Shown here one piece after another: positions 22,533 through 34,142 of a DNA stretch of 64,000 nucleotides. Position numbers and translations under genes: made by a program. The stretch lies in assembly GCA_012064415.1 (NCBI GenBank), contig SSNU01000063.1:779977-843976 (forward strand). Reading direction: 5' to 3'. Source of the stretch: Gyrodactylus bullatarudis (Eukaryota > Platyhelminthes > Monogenea > Gyrodactylidea > Gyrodactylidae). The number at the start of each line of letters is the position of its first letter. The stretch's first letter is position 1. The notes beneath the pieces are model-generated. The model was given only the letters and a program-made list of their open reading frames with translations, was not told where the DNA came from and did no database searches.

Positions 22533-25500
22533 CGTTTTCCTGTTCAAAAGGTGCTGCAATTTCATTTTTACGTTTCGGAATACAAAAATTGGGAGGTAAT
22601 GTCTGAAATAGTGAAAATTTGAGTGCTGTCAATAAGAAAAAGATAGGAATATTCTTTATTCATTATCGTCATACACTTCTTTTGGCTTAATGTATGTAAA
22701 AAATAAATTAATTATCGACTACTTACTGATTTTATATAAGGGTCCTTGACGAATTCGCAATCGTTCAAGTCAATTTGATAGTGTTTAAATTCATCCTCGT
22801 GATTAGAGCTTGCATCGGGTGAATTAGGAGCCACAGTTGGTCTCTCATTAACTGAGGTCTCGACCTTTTCAACCATATCTTTCAACTTTTTAAAAGGAAT
22901 TTGCTTATCCTCCATTTCTTCAGTCTAAAAAGTTTTCTCAGTGAAAAAAGGAATAGCAAAAGTAATGAATGAAACTCACCCTCTGGCGTTTGGCAAGACG
23001 CAAGTCTAAAATAGAGATGAAAAAAATGATTGATAATCGAAATAAATCAATAATGTAAAAGAAAGGCTTACATTCGATACGGTTATTACGCTTTAAAGAC
23101 ATTTTTTCGAAAAACTTTGTCGACCTAACCACAGCAGACAGGAATGGGTACTCGAAACATGTCTCTTCTTCAAATTTGCCATCGTCAATCTGACCTTGCT
23201 CTCGATTCATACTCAAGCGGTCCTCTTCGTAATAACGCAGGACATGAACTAATATCCTGTCTATATGCTTGATTTTTAAAAATACTGTATCAGTCAAGAG
23301 AATAAAAAGTAATTTGTCAATTTTTAGAAACAAAAAGAGTCCTGATGAGAGCTTAAATTTAGACTCTAGAGTCTATTATAGGAATAGCTTTCAAAAGTTA
23401 GCTGATATTTGAGTTTTGATAGATTTGAGAAGACAATATTAGCTTACAATCAAGACTTCTCTTATCCCATTATTGGGTGTGAGGGGATTATTCTTGTTCT
23501 TATTCAACTCATTAATTGCCCTATTGACATAGATTGATAAATTGAAATTTGAACCGCTGTCCTTGTTGTGAGTGGCAATGCCAAAGAAATTTTTCATTGC
23601 ATCTTTATCAGAGTTTTTCACCAATAGTGGCGAATAAAACTGGATGTATTCGTTCTCGGGAGTGGCCTCTTTAACTGCCTTGGTTATTTCCAAATATATC
23701 TGATTTTCAATTACGAATTGGAACTGTAAAAAGTATTTGCATATAAGGATAATATAATAATACAAGTAAAAAAGTGCAACGATCATACCGAAGCATAAAA
23801 ATTGAAGAATGATAGACGCCTTAGGATTCTGGAGTTTGTAGAAAAATCCATTTCCAAGTTTTTACAGCGGAAAGAAACTTGATTGGCTTTGACTTTTGAT
23901 TCTTCTTTCTCTGAGTAGTTTGGATCAAATTCATCTTCATATCCGTCGACGCATTCGTGAATTTTTTTGATAAACTCTTTAAAATCATTCGAATTAGTCC
24001 AGTACTGACGCTCGTTCTATGAAAAACCATTGATTAATACTCAAAATTAGATTTTAAAAGTTTTAGAAAAGATAGTCACCTCTTCAATTTGGTTTTTTGA
24101 CTTTTCAATAGACTTGTAAATCATTATCTCATTTGGATTAGTTTTGATATAGGAAAATATTGAATACCAATTTTGAATAATTTCAAGTCTGTAACGAATC
24201 TGAGAAAGACTTCTAGTGGGCAATTTCTCCACCATAGACCAAACCCATCCCTGATAGTTTTTTGTGGTGTTGTCAGTATCTTTTTCAATTGTTTCCTGAT
24301 AGAGGAAAATATCCTCATCTGTGGTCCAAGGGTTCAACAACTCATAGAGGAGGAAAAATCGATTTCGACACATTTGAGTACTTTTCCCCGAGAAGGAACG
24401 AGCAATAGTTTCCCAAGAATTCTGTCCAGGATTGCGTTCATTTCGCAGGTGCGATGCAAATATACCAAATTTATTAACAGAAGATACCAAAATTTGATCT
24501 TCTTCAAACGTCCAAATATCAGAATCCGCTAAGGTTTCCCTTTTCCTCTTGAAATTCTTGTCATCATACAATTTAACATCCTTGTAAGAGAAGCAATAAT
24601 CTTTTTTGTTCATATATTTAAAGAGGGTTTCAGCTCGTTGTTTACATTCCCTTGGAGAACGGGTTGTATGGTGCTCAGAGATATGACTCCAGTTGATGAG
24701 ACTCAGAGATTTTATGTTGAGCTTTGAAAAAATCTCTTTCAATTCATTATCTTCATCTACTGTCCAGATTCGATGCTAAAAATCAAATGAAATATTTCTT
24801 TAATATGATGGAATTTGTTTCTACACAGAATTTCGATTTTTCTTATTCTGTAGGCTTGTTGCAGCTCAAAAAACAAAAAAAGTGAGATTAAAATAACATT
24901 TTAAAAACAAGAATTTAATAAGAAATCGAAAGTGACAATTTTAAATAATGCAGTGCTTACATAAGTAAAATTTGTATTTAGATTTCTCTGCCAAAAAGAA
25001 AAGCATCTAGCTGGAGTGAATCCAGGTGGCATTTCCTGAGAGATTTCTTTCCATTTTCCCAAGTGTCCATGAGTTCGAACTAACTTTAATAAAGTTGATT
25101 CATGCTCCTTTTTCCAGTAGGCATTCAGAAAATAGGGAATTACGTTATGTATCCAAAAGGGTTTAAAGTTGACGGAATAATTGTACTTGGACTACATGAT
25201 AATAGAAATTTAACTCATTAATTTCTAATAATTTCATTGGAGTACTCACTCCGAGATGGGACGTTGTTGAGAATTCAAATGTTGAGAGTTCCTTGGAAAA
25301 TTCAATAAATAAATTAATCCAGTGTTTCACATCTGCTTTATTGAGTTCTTCTTCGGGGAATTTAGGTACATTTGATCCATCGGGATTCATAAATTTGGCA
25401 TGTTTTGAGATAGACTCAAGAATCATGTAAGGTATAGGAACAATTTTCAATAAGGAATTAATCTTTCTTTTACAAGAGTCGATACTTTTTAGTATTTTCT

Positions 25501-25939
25501 CATCATCCTTGGAATTGACCATGGATTTTTTCAATCTTTCTATCTCATTCCTTTGTCTTTGAATTACAACATCTTTATATTTTTCATAAAGTCCACTAAT
25601 AAATCGATTTATACCGACAACAGTGACTAAAAGATGGAAAAATTAATACACAATAGACATACGATGACGAAAAGGATTGATCTTATTCAGTGAATCATTT
25701 CTAACTTTTCTTAGACCATAATCACTAAAACTGTTTTCGTAAATTTTTAGCATATCAGCATCTTCCTGTAGAAACTCGTGAGCTTGAACTTCATTGACAG
25801 GGTCTTTCATAGTGACAAGTTCTTTGAGCTTTTCAAGCTCCTTAATCTTTTTTGTTATTTTTTCCATACATTCATTTGCAATATGCTCGGCCTTAAGTAG
25901 AGGAACGGCAGAGTGCTTGCTTTGAGATAATTCACTCAT
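22426..25939 (-). CDS. SNAPC4-like Myb/SANT protein, snRNA-activating complex subunit (10 exons read)
   Basis: A protein with several tandem Myb/SANT repeats after a helical N-terminus. SNAPC4 binds the proximal sequence element of snRNA promoters in the nucleus. Minus-strand exons are 25939-25663, 25626-25250, 25191-24961, 24775-24080, 24016-23789, 23723-23448, about 23270 (or 23380) to 23072, 23005-22980 (26-nt microexon), 22924-22727, and 22602-22474 (donor) or to a stop at 22426. The first intron is 36 nt. SANT-like tryptophan patterns are visible, for example WKKEHESTLLKLVRTHGHLG, IWTVDEDNELKEIF, IWTFEEDQILVSSVNKFG and PWTTDEDIFLYQETI, each followed by a W..I..F or similar helix. The start is the ATG at 25939 (MSELSQSKHSAV). 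The acceptor of exon 7 is uncertain. Being another Myb-repeat nuclear protein is possible. Confidence 0.68.
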
Positions 25940-26205
25940 TTTGTCAAGCTACTTCTTACGTATTCTTGAAATTGTAAACTAAATTCACTTTGTATTTATG
26001 TTTATCAGATTCTATAGTATATAAACGAGAGTATAAAATTCTAATAGAAATTCTACTTAATTTTTAAATAGTTTTCAAATTTAAACACTAAGATTTGGAG
26101 ACTCTTTACATTCTTTTATTAATATCAAGATAACAATTCAAATTTAAATTATCAAACGTAATTATTAATTACGGTAATTACAGGGATAAGATTCTTGTTA
26201 ATGCA

Positions 26206-26744
26206 TTAAAAGTTTAAAATCTTGAGAAAAATTGATGATACAATCATAACAGAAATCCAATATTGATTCCCGACACTGCTGTTTGAGTCATAATTTTCGT
26301 ATTTATTCACTACCTTTTTATAAAATCCTTTTTCTATTTCTTCAGTGTCTACTTCAGTTCTCCTCTGAGCTTGATCATTGATCATTTTATCTGATTGAAA
26401 ATTAGTCTCAAGTATTTTTTTCTTGAAAACACAATTCTCGTAGCAACAACTCATCTCCAGTGATTCAAGGATAACTTCACGACATGCCACTTTTGTGTGC
26501 CTTGGTAAACATTTTCTATCAAGCCTATCAATGGTCCCATTAACTTTTGATATCAAGGTCTAAAAGGTCGATAAAAGAACATTGTTGGATTTTTCTGAAA
26601 ATTCAAACTCACGACGCAGACTTCACAATCTTTTTCGATTTCACTGAAAATACCCCTTTTTTCCATCTCTTGATTGCAATTTTGACAGACATAGCACTCT
26701 ACCGAGTTAGAATCTAAACAAAAATATAATTCAATATTAATCAT
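26206..26744 (-). CDS. Ly6/uPAR-type three-finger protein, probably GPI-anchored (about 160 aa; start uncertain)
   Basis: Two minus-strand exons, 26744-26613 and 26559-26206, are joined by a 53-nt GT..AG intron. The mature part has ten cysteines in the Ly6/uPAR pattern: ECYVC, NC, DC, EVC, KC, AC, then MSCCYENC. A hydrophobic C-terminal segment (QYWISVMIVSSIFLKILNF) follows a polar stretch, as in GPI-attachment signals. Such proteins sit on the outer cell surface and bind receptors or channels. The ATG at 26744 gives only a weak signal peptide. A TTTGTTTAG acceptor lies just upstream of the first cysteine exon, so the true signal exon is probably further upstream and was not found. The gene ends 267 bp upstream of the SNAPC4-like start on the same strand. 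Confidence 0.72.
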
Positions 26745-29169
26745 TTGAAATTGTATTAACCTTTTGTACCACTACTAAGTACAGTAGTAGCAATTAGATA
26801 AGATTTTATGCATTATTGTTATCTTAAATTATTGTAGCTATACTTTTTTTACTCTGCCTCTCTCTGGGAGTTTCCATCTCAAATTGGGACTCCCTGTCAG
26901 ATAATGCTTTAAATTCACATTATAATGGAAAATGAAATTTATTATTATTTTCATTCAAAGAAATAAGCTTAAAGAATTATTTTATATACAAAATTCAAAA
27001 ACTCTATCTCTCTCATACCCTCTTGCACAATTTATGGACAATTTTTTGTATTTTTTGTTCTTTTTTTAATAATAATAATTTATTATAATCAATGATCACT
27101 GTGCGATTTTAGCTACGCCTGTGTGAGTTATGTAACATATCCAAACGTTATATTCAACTCTGAGATTAAAGGTGAAAAGATTTAATACAAGAATAATCTT
27201 CATGTAATTGTATCTTGAAAATTTCGTTGCTTTTTGTTTTTTATGAGTTAGACTCAGGACATCTTGGAAAATAAAGTCTCGTTGAAAAGGGGGGTTTTTT
27301 ATTATCCAACTTTAGATCTGTCAATTATTTACAATTGAAAAAGTGAACAAGACAGATTTAACTTCAACAAGTCTGGACTGTAAATTTTACCGTGTAAAAA
27401 ACACTTGAGATTTTATCAACATTAACCTCCTCCCCATTCAGTCAGTCACAGTGTAGGTTTTATTACTTATATATATATATATACCTTTTATATCAAACAA
27501 TACTCTTGTAGACCTATGAAAGCCAAACTTCATAAGTGTCACAAATTTAAACTTTCAAGCCTTTATCTCAAAGATGTTAAAGATGCCGAGAGTGAATTTT
27601 TGGGAAAAGTACCAATCTCTTTAAAAATGAAAAATAGAAGACGTTACCCATTTCCAATTGAATAATGTGTGATGACATCATATTATGAGTTCAAATGATA
27701 TCATTCAGATTTCTTTCGAAAGAATATAAAGAAAATTAATTAAAATACAAATGTGAACGACAAATCTGCTAAGGTTTCCATTCACATTATGCGTATCCGT
27801 GATATATCAAACAGAAATAATTACATTATCGAAATAAGGTCAAGGAAATAATGGAAAGAGACACATGTGCTTCCTTAGGTCATTACCAATTTTTGATGTT
27901 CCTCTCCAATATTATTGCAGTGTTATTATTATTAGACTGACCATCTTGAGTTCATCTGTTACTCTGTCTTTTTATCGTGAAAATTTTTGTTTCTACATGA
28001 TGACGTAACAGATATCCTAATCTTCTTGAAGATTCTCCAGATGAATTACAAACGAGGAGTTTTCCTATCTTTAGTACTGTAATGTGGGATAGGGTTAAAT
28101 TATTTTTTCAGGTTGAAAAAAACCGCAATTAAAATAGGTTGACTATGTGTATTACACACATTGTGTAAAGAATCATTCTTGAAACCCTTCTATCTATCAT
28201 ACATGAGAGAAACTAAACTCAATTAGGCAATTTCTGAGTCTAAAATGGTTTATACCTTATTTACTGTATTATCTTGGAATTATTAAAACATGAAATTTTA
28301 GACTTTTTAACAGGATATAAAAGGTTATTAACAATCTGTTAACTAAAGGCAGAATCTCTGGCTAACAACCAGACTCTTGGGGAATGTGAAAATCAATAAT
28401 TCATTTGGAGACTTGAATCACTGTAAAATTTAACACTTCTTCTGTAGTTTAAACAAAAACCCAATTTCCAACTCTGATAATGTGCAAATGCCACCCAATG
28501 GCCATAGGTTATTACAGCTACGCATACACACTAAGTTAGAAATCATAATAACCTGTGAGTTCTTAGTTGTTAGTTCCAAATCTCTTTATTATTCTAATTG
28601 ATATATTTAAAGTAAAATTTGCCATCCGAGGTGCCATTAATAGCCTTTTGATAATATTAAAAATACATTCTCTTCTTCCCCTGCTATGGTAGCTGGTCAA
28701 TAACAAGCTTTGTACTTGATTAATTTGTAAATTTGAGGATAATAACAGATTTTTATCTTTTATTTTCACTTTGATAATTTCCTCTCGTTGTCCTCAACAC
28801 TTTGATTTTTCTTTTCGTTTGTGTGTGTGTGTGTGTTTGTGAACAACAAGAGAAAAGAATTTTACACTAGGTAATAATAATCCTATAGTTTATAATGAGA
28901 ATTCCAAGAAATATAAGCAAGAGTGTGTTGTATTTTCATCCCAGGATATATAAGAGCGAATGATGTTTTTAATGGGTAACTTGAATAACTTGAAATATAC
29001 AAGATAAATAACAAGGTCAATGGAGATTAATTGGAATCTATTACTTTGGATTACGCCAAACTATCAAGCATCAAAAAAACTGATTCAATTCTAAGAGTGT
29101 TAAAGTTTGAGCGAATTCATTATTTTTTCAACAAGTCGAGAACAATAAAACTTTTTCAAATCAAGATAA
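26745..29169. other. Intergenic, no supported gene; simple repeats
   Basis: About 2.4 kb without recognised exons. It contains an (AT)n run near 27469-27482 and a (GT)n run near 28820-28835. The open frame at 28563-28769 (minus) is short and not family-like. Confidence 0.45.
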
Positions 29170-29400
29170 ATAAAAAATCTTTCGAATTGGCGCCAAATTA
29201 AAATTTTAGAACTCTGAGTTGGAAGTTTTTATTGATTTTAAAGTAAGAGACTGATCTGAAGTTGATTGTTAAGATTACGATTCGACAAGGACACAAACTG
29301 TATGAAATTTGATATCCCAGATGGCAGATCTATCAAAAATTCAAGGGTTAAAATCGGGTTTGTCATGTTTTACCGGAAATAAACTTTGATTCTTTAGAGT
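29170..29400. repeat. Partial, decayed copy of palindromic repeat family P
   Basis: The sequence TTGGCGCCAAATTAAAAT followed by AACTCTGAGTTGGAAGTTTT and TATTGATTTTAAAGT matches, inverted, the inner block found in the copies at 1-575, 30024-30568 and 32406-32975. The termini are not recognisable. Confidence 0.45.
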
Positions 29401-30023
29401 GTGAAAATTGATACCAAAGCTTCTTTTAGACATTTCTGTCCTGAGTTAGCCAAATAGCTTCCTATTTATATCAGAATCATTTCTAAAAGATTTAATATTC
29501 CTAACACTAACTAAAAAAAAGGATAAAATATTCAAGGGTTTGATGGGAGCAAAAGTATCAAATTAAAAAAAATTCAAGGCAGAATGTTGACGATTGAGTT
29601 GAATATACAATATTCTCTCAAGAAAGACTCTTTGATGTTCATCGTTGATGTTGATTACAGGCAAGATTATGGAATTCATTCTGCTTAAATTGATAGTTCA
29701 GTACAATAAATAAATAAAAAATATCAGTAAAAAGATATTACCAATCTCATTGCACTTTTTGAGACGGGAAAATCGGAAATTGTTCAACTTTCAAAAGACA
29801 TGATTAATTCATTCAGTATAATATGTAGTGGAAAAGGTTTAAATAAAAAAGATAACAAGATTGCCTCAGAGTTATTAGCTTATGCTTCCCTGAACTCTAT
29901 CTAGTTTACCTAAAATCAACCCCAGGTACCCAGATAAAAAAAGGACAGAAGGGCTGGAGAAACTGAAATATCACTGATTTTATTTATTGAAGTTACTTAA
30001 TTAATTTTGAATCAATCTACACC

Positions 30024-30568
30024 TAGTTAATATGAAGATGGAAATTTATGATTTTTACAAAATTCTTAATTTTTTCATCAAGAAATCGAATTTGATATAA
30101 AGATTTTTTAAAATCTAGATCATGAGGCTCTCTTTCACGGTACGGAGAAAAAAATAGATTTTTAAGGAAAATACGGCAAATTTAGTTTTTTTGATCATTT
30201 TCCCTACTTGAAAAACAATGAAATTTCGGTAATTCAAAATCTCTCGAAAATGGGGTAGCTGTCGATAACTTGACGGTGCTAGTTAGCTTTCTTGTCTAAT
30301 CTTGATCCTGAAAATCAATTTTTGATCACTCTCCCACTTTCAAATCAATAAAAATTTTCAGCTCAAAGTTCGAAAAAATGGGATTTTGGCGCCAAATGGG
30401 AATTTGAAAAATGACCATATTTTTCATAAAAATAATGTTTTTTCAGATTTTTCTCCTTCAAATGGTAAAAGTGGGCAGCATGAGGATTCCAGAAAATCTT
30501 TAAATTCGAATTCTTGATGAAAATATCGAGATTTCTGTAAAAATCATAGATTCTCAACTTCATATGTA
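30024..30568. repeat. Palindromic dispersed repeat, family P (copy B)
   Basis: The left end CTAGTTAATATGAAGATGG pairs imperfectly with the right end near 30550 (CTCAACTTCATATGTACAG). The inner block has ATCACTCTCYCACTTTCAA, then TTTTCAGCTCAAAGTTC and TTTTGGCGCCAAATGGG. The sub-terminal block with CATGAGGCTCTCTTTCACGG is almost identical to the one at about 32504. The arms are diverged, so the copy is older than copy C. Confidence 0.75.
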
Positions 30569-32212
30569 CAGAACGATGTGTAATAAATTTTAAATTTTCT
30601 CTATATAAAATTCATCTGAAGAGGGTATACCAGGATGGTGTCGCAGTATAAGCGAGACAAATGAGAGTACAACTCCATCAGTTGAGTTTTGATATGAATT
30701 AATAGAAGTATCTTCATTGCATTAAAATAAAAGTTGAGTGATCCTATTGGTTATAACTACAATTACAGTAAACAGATACTGGTTTCGTGTGACTCATTCG
30801 TTTAGAATTATTTTCTCATAAAAACCATCAATAATCCAATTGTACTGGTCTTGGACCTCTTCATCTTTGAAATGCCATGATTAAATGGAAGAGAATGTCT
30901 TTCTTTTAATCAAAAGATTATTTTATCACCAATAATATTACATTGTATGATGTTGGAAGAAAAATTAACTTGAACTTTTAAAGTGGAAAAAGGAAAAGTA
31001 GTTTAGAAGAAATACAGTCAACTTTAGAACTTAAGATGTGCTTGCTAGCTAACAGAAAAAACAGTGTTATTTTCATATAATTATTATCTGATTCTACGGA
31101 AGCATATTATGCAAATCAAGTGTGGTATTTTAGCAAAGGATGGCTCCTATCAATAAAGGAAATGTTAAAAAAGCGTTCTTCCACGAATGAAACTATGATA
31201 GATTTCTTTCAACACGAATTCGAGAACTGTTGAAGAAATTCAGAGTATTGAATTGCAAAGTTCTTGAGAACTAGCTGAATTGTCTGAAACAAATTAAGTT
31301 GGCTCAAGTGTACAAACTATAGAGGTAATATGATAACAAACGAAATTGTTTAGTTCAGCTTAAACACGTAATTAACAGTTTAGGGTATCGTTAATTTTTT
31401 AATTTATCTTATTCAGCTGACATTTGAGATAGGATCAGATTACATTAAAATACCAGAGAAAGTTTTAGTTTTCCTGATTATCTCGAAACAATTTCTACTT
31501 AATAAGGGTTTTAAATTAACAGATAACAAGAGCTGATACCTTTTTGGAATATGATCAATCTCTATCACCTAGATAGGACCTATTGATGAGATAAAGAATG
31601 TTTCTAGTAAATTACCTAGAAATAATAATAAAACCTTTTTGAAAGGTGAGAAGGTCAGATATTCAACAAACCTGTGATAATTATGATCCGATTAATTTCT
31701 ACAACAGACCAACCGAGAATATAAGTCAGATCTGATGAAAAATCAAGATGATTTTGAAAATTTTCTTTCTTCCCATCAAAATTATTACAGAATATTTTTT
31801 ATCATGGTTATGGCAATCTTTATAATGGTTTCTATGACTCCTTAAGGAATAGCAATATTAGTGGTAATGATTTCGATGTACTTATTTTTGCTTCGTCTCA
31901 AAAGATGCATTTTCACCAGAGAGAGAAAGAGAATTTCGATACGACGATTATTATGTAATAATTGAATATGTTAGAGTTTTAATTATTTCTTGGCAATGAT
32001 TGAATCAATCGCTGGCCAAACAGAATATTAAATAAATGCACAATTAATAAGACTTATCAATCCTGATATAGATATGATAAAATAATTTAAAGTTGCATCA
32101 TTTTTCTCAGAAATTTGATACGATTGATCAATTTATCCTTTTATGACAAATAGACCCAAGAAAAATATGACTTTTTATGAGAATATGAAAAAAATTATTA
32201 TTTTCAGTAAGC
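30569..32212. other. Intergenic; one weak exon-like frame
   Basis: Mostly featureless AT-rich DNA. At about 31790-31955 on the plus strand, after an ATTATTACAG acceptor-like site, a frame of about 55 codons reads NIFYHGYGNLYNGFYDSLRN and continues to a stop. It has tyrosine/glycine/asparagine-rich, secreted-protein-like composition. I have no start exon or family match, so it is not called as a gene. Confidence 0.3.
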
Positions 32213-32350
32213 ATGTTCGCAGTTATATTTTTAATGCTGGTCGTCACAAGACTACGCGATCATCGAGTATATCCTTCTCGAAGATTTAATCCTAGTAACT
32301 CTAAGAGTCATAATAACCCTGAAGCCCAGAGATATCCAGGGTCTAATTAG
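32213..32350 (+). CDS. Possible small secreted peptide (45 aa), unrecognised
   Basis: The ATG at 32213 opens a 45-codon frame with a short hydrophobic start (MFAVIFLMLVVTRLRDHRV). A polar, Arg/Asn/Ser-rich remainder contains PSRRFNPSNS and ends QRYPGSN before TAG at 32348-32350. A TTATTATTTTCAG acceptor-like site ends six bases upstream, so an upstream 5' UTR exon is possible. No family is recognised and the hydrophobic core is short. It could be chance; it lies between repeats. Confidence 0.25.
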   Translation: MFAVIFLMLVVTRLRDHRVYPSRRFNPSNSKSHNNPEAQRYPGSN

Positions 32351-32405
32351 ACTTGATTATAATTTTAGGCTCATCTCTTATCAAATGGGCATATTTCTGA
32401 GTAAA

Positions 32406-32975
32406 GCTAGTTAATATGAAGATGGGAATTTATGGTTTTTACAAAATTCTTATTTTTTCCCCAAGCAATCGAATTTGATATAAAGATTTTTTAAAATCTA
32501 GATCATGAGGCTCTCTTTCACGGTACGGAGAAAAAATTTAGAAAAAATATTTTTAAGGAAAATACGGCAAATTTGAGATCTTGAAATATAAAATTTAATT
32601 TACTTTCAAGTAGGGAAAATGATGGAATAATCAAAATTTGATTTTGACACGATTATGGGTGATTCTTGAAACCAGATTCAGCATATTTAATTTCTTTGAC
32701 TAATTTTGATCATAAGAATCAACTATTGATCACTCTCTCAAATTGAAATCAACAAAAATTTTCAATTCAAAGTTCAAGAAAATGGGAATTTGGCGCTACT
32801 TCAAGATCTCAAATTTGCCGTATTTTCCTTAAAAATCTATTTTTTTCTCCGTACCGTGAAAGAGAGCCTCATGATCTAGATTTAAAAAAATCTTTATATC
32901 AAATTCGATTTCTTGATGAAAAAAATAAGAATTTTGTAAAAATCATAAATTTCCATCTTCATATTAACTAGGTGT
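32406..32975. repeat. Palindromic dispersed repeat, family P (copy C, best preserved)
   Basis: The left terminal CTAGTTAATATGAAGATGGG is matched at the right end by CCATCTTCATATTAACTAG. The arms continue inward through AAATCTAGATCATGAGGCTC and CTTTCACGGTACGGAG (left near 32495-32530; right, inverted, near 32850-32890). The left inner block and the TTTCAATTCAAAGTTCAAG..TTTGGCGCTA block match the other copies. No coding sequence; a foldback MITE-like element. Confidence 0.85.
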
Positions 32976-33639
32976 AGATATATTGGATACTAAGGGAACT
33001 CAGAGCTCATTCAAATTTCTGCTTGCCAAGTTTAAGTGCACAAGTACTAATTTAATTGGGAAAAAATAGAAAATGGTCATTTATAATAACGTGTAAGAAG
33101 TGACAACAAACAAGTATGTTGCCTTCGTGTAATGGTGAATCAGGAAAATTTTAAATTGAATTTATGCAATTACATGCTGGAATAGTTTTTTTCACAAAAA
33201 AAACAAATAAGAATTGATTTATTCTTAGGGGAGAAAGAGGGTTACTAAAGTCTGCTTAATTCTGCATATGATTTCAGAGGTGTGTACTTTTCACTCCTAG
33301 CAGTGTTAATTTTTAAAAAAGAGGGGAATTCATTCAGGGGATTTATTGTGACAAGGTTTGATAATAAAACTAAACTGCCTAGTGCACAGGTGTATTTGTA
33401 TTTATCTCATGTATTTTTTATTCATGAGAGACGTGGAGAATCAAAAAGTTATGTTGACTATAAAATGTTTGTCTGATCTTTTTAAAGTATATTATTGTAT
33501 TTGCAATGCATCCTTGAATTGGAAGAGAGGAGGAAATGTCCGAAATAAAAGTCATCACTTATCTCATGCTAGACGTGAGAGAGACTGTGACTGATCAGTT
33601 GTAGATGTCAAACCTTTCGTTTTAGACGAATGCAAAAAT
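32976..33639. other. Intergenic, no supported gene
   Basis: Overlapping open frames at 33282-33594 (plus) have no family features. Nothing else is seen. Confidence 0.35.
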
Positions 33640-34142
33640 TCAATCAGTTAATCTTGTTACTCGGTTTCAAGAATCCCGGGAGTCTTGTTATTGGTAGAAT
33701 AAGTTTAGCTGATAAAAAGTAATTTTTTGACTTTTAATACATTTAGAAAGGAACTTTCTCAGAATCTCTTTTCAAAAGTGTTACACATCAATAGAACCTT
33801 AGAAGCTTTACAAAATTAGATGTCAGAAGAAATTTAAACTATACCTATTTGATATTCTCCAAAACTTGAGATTCATTTTCAATCCATACGAAATTCATTA
33901 GCCATTCAGTTTATCAAATTTTATTAAAAACTTTTATCAAATCTTAGGTATTCTTTTGAAAAGAAGAAATATTTATTTAAAATCCAGTTAAACTTGTTAA
34001 TAGCAAAAAGATTCCCGGGATTCTTATTGCTAGTAACAAGATCCCTGGGATTGTTGAGACTATCAGATAATCTTGAAACCGAGTAACAAGTTTAACAGAA
34101 TTGCCAGAGAGTCTTGAGAGTAACAAGATTAACGGTGATTGA
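33640..34142. repeat. Palindromic element with ends AATCAGTTAATCTTGTTACTC
   Basis: The left end near 33640 (CAATCAGTTAATCTTGTTAC) and the right end near 34142 (GAGTAACAAGATTAACGGTG, inverse of the left with a few changes) form terminal inverted repeats. The sub-terminal blocks CGGTTTCAAGAATCCCGGGA and TCTTGTTATTGG recur inverted at 33990-34100, around further CCCGGGA/TCCCTGGGA motifs. This is a different family from the GAAGATG palindromes. No coding sequence. Confidence 0.7.

Noticed and set aside
23821..24030. Minus-strand frame overlapping exon 5 of the SNAPC4-like gene
   Set aside because: Shadow of the real exon in another frame; the spliced frame continues the protein.
33282..33594. 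Two overlapping plus-strand frames
   Set aside because: Hydrophobic, low-information translations without family features.
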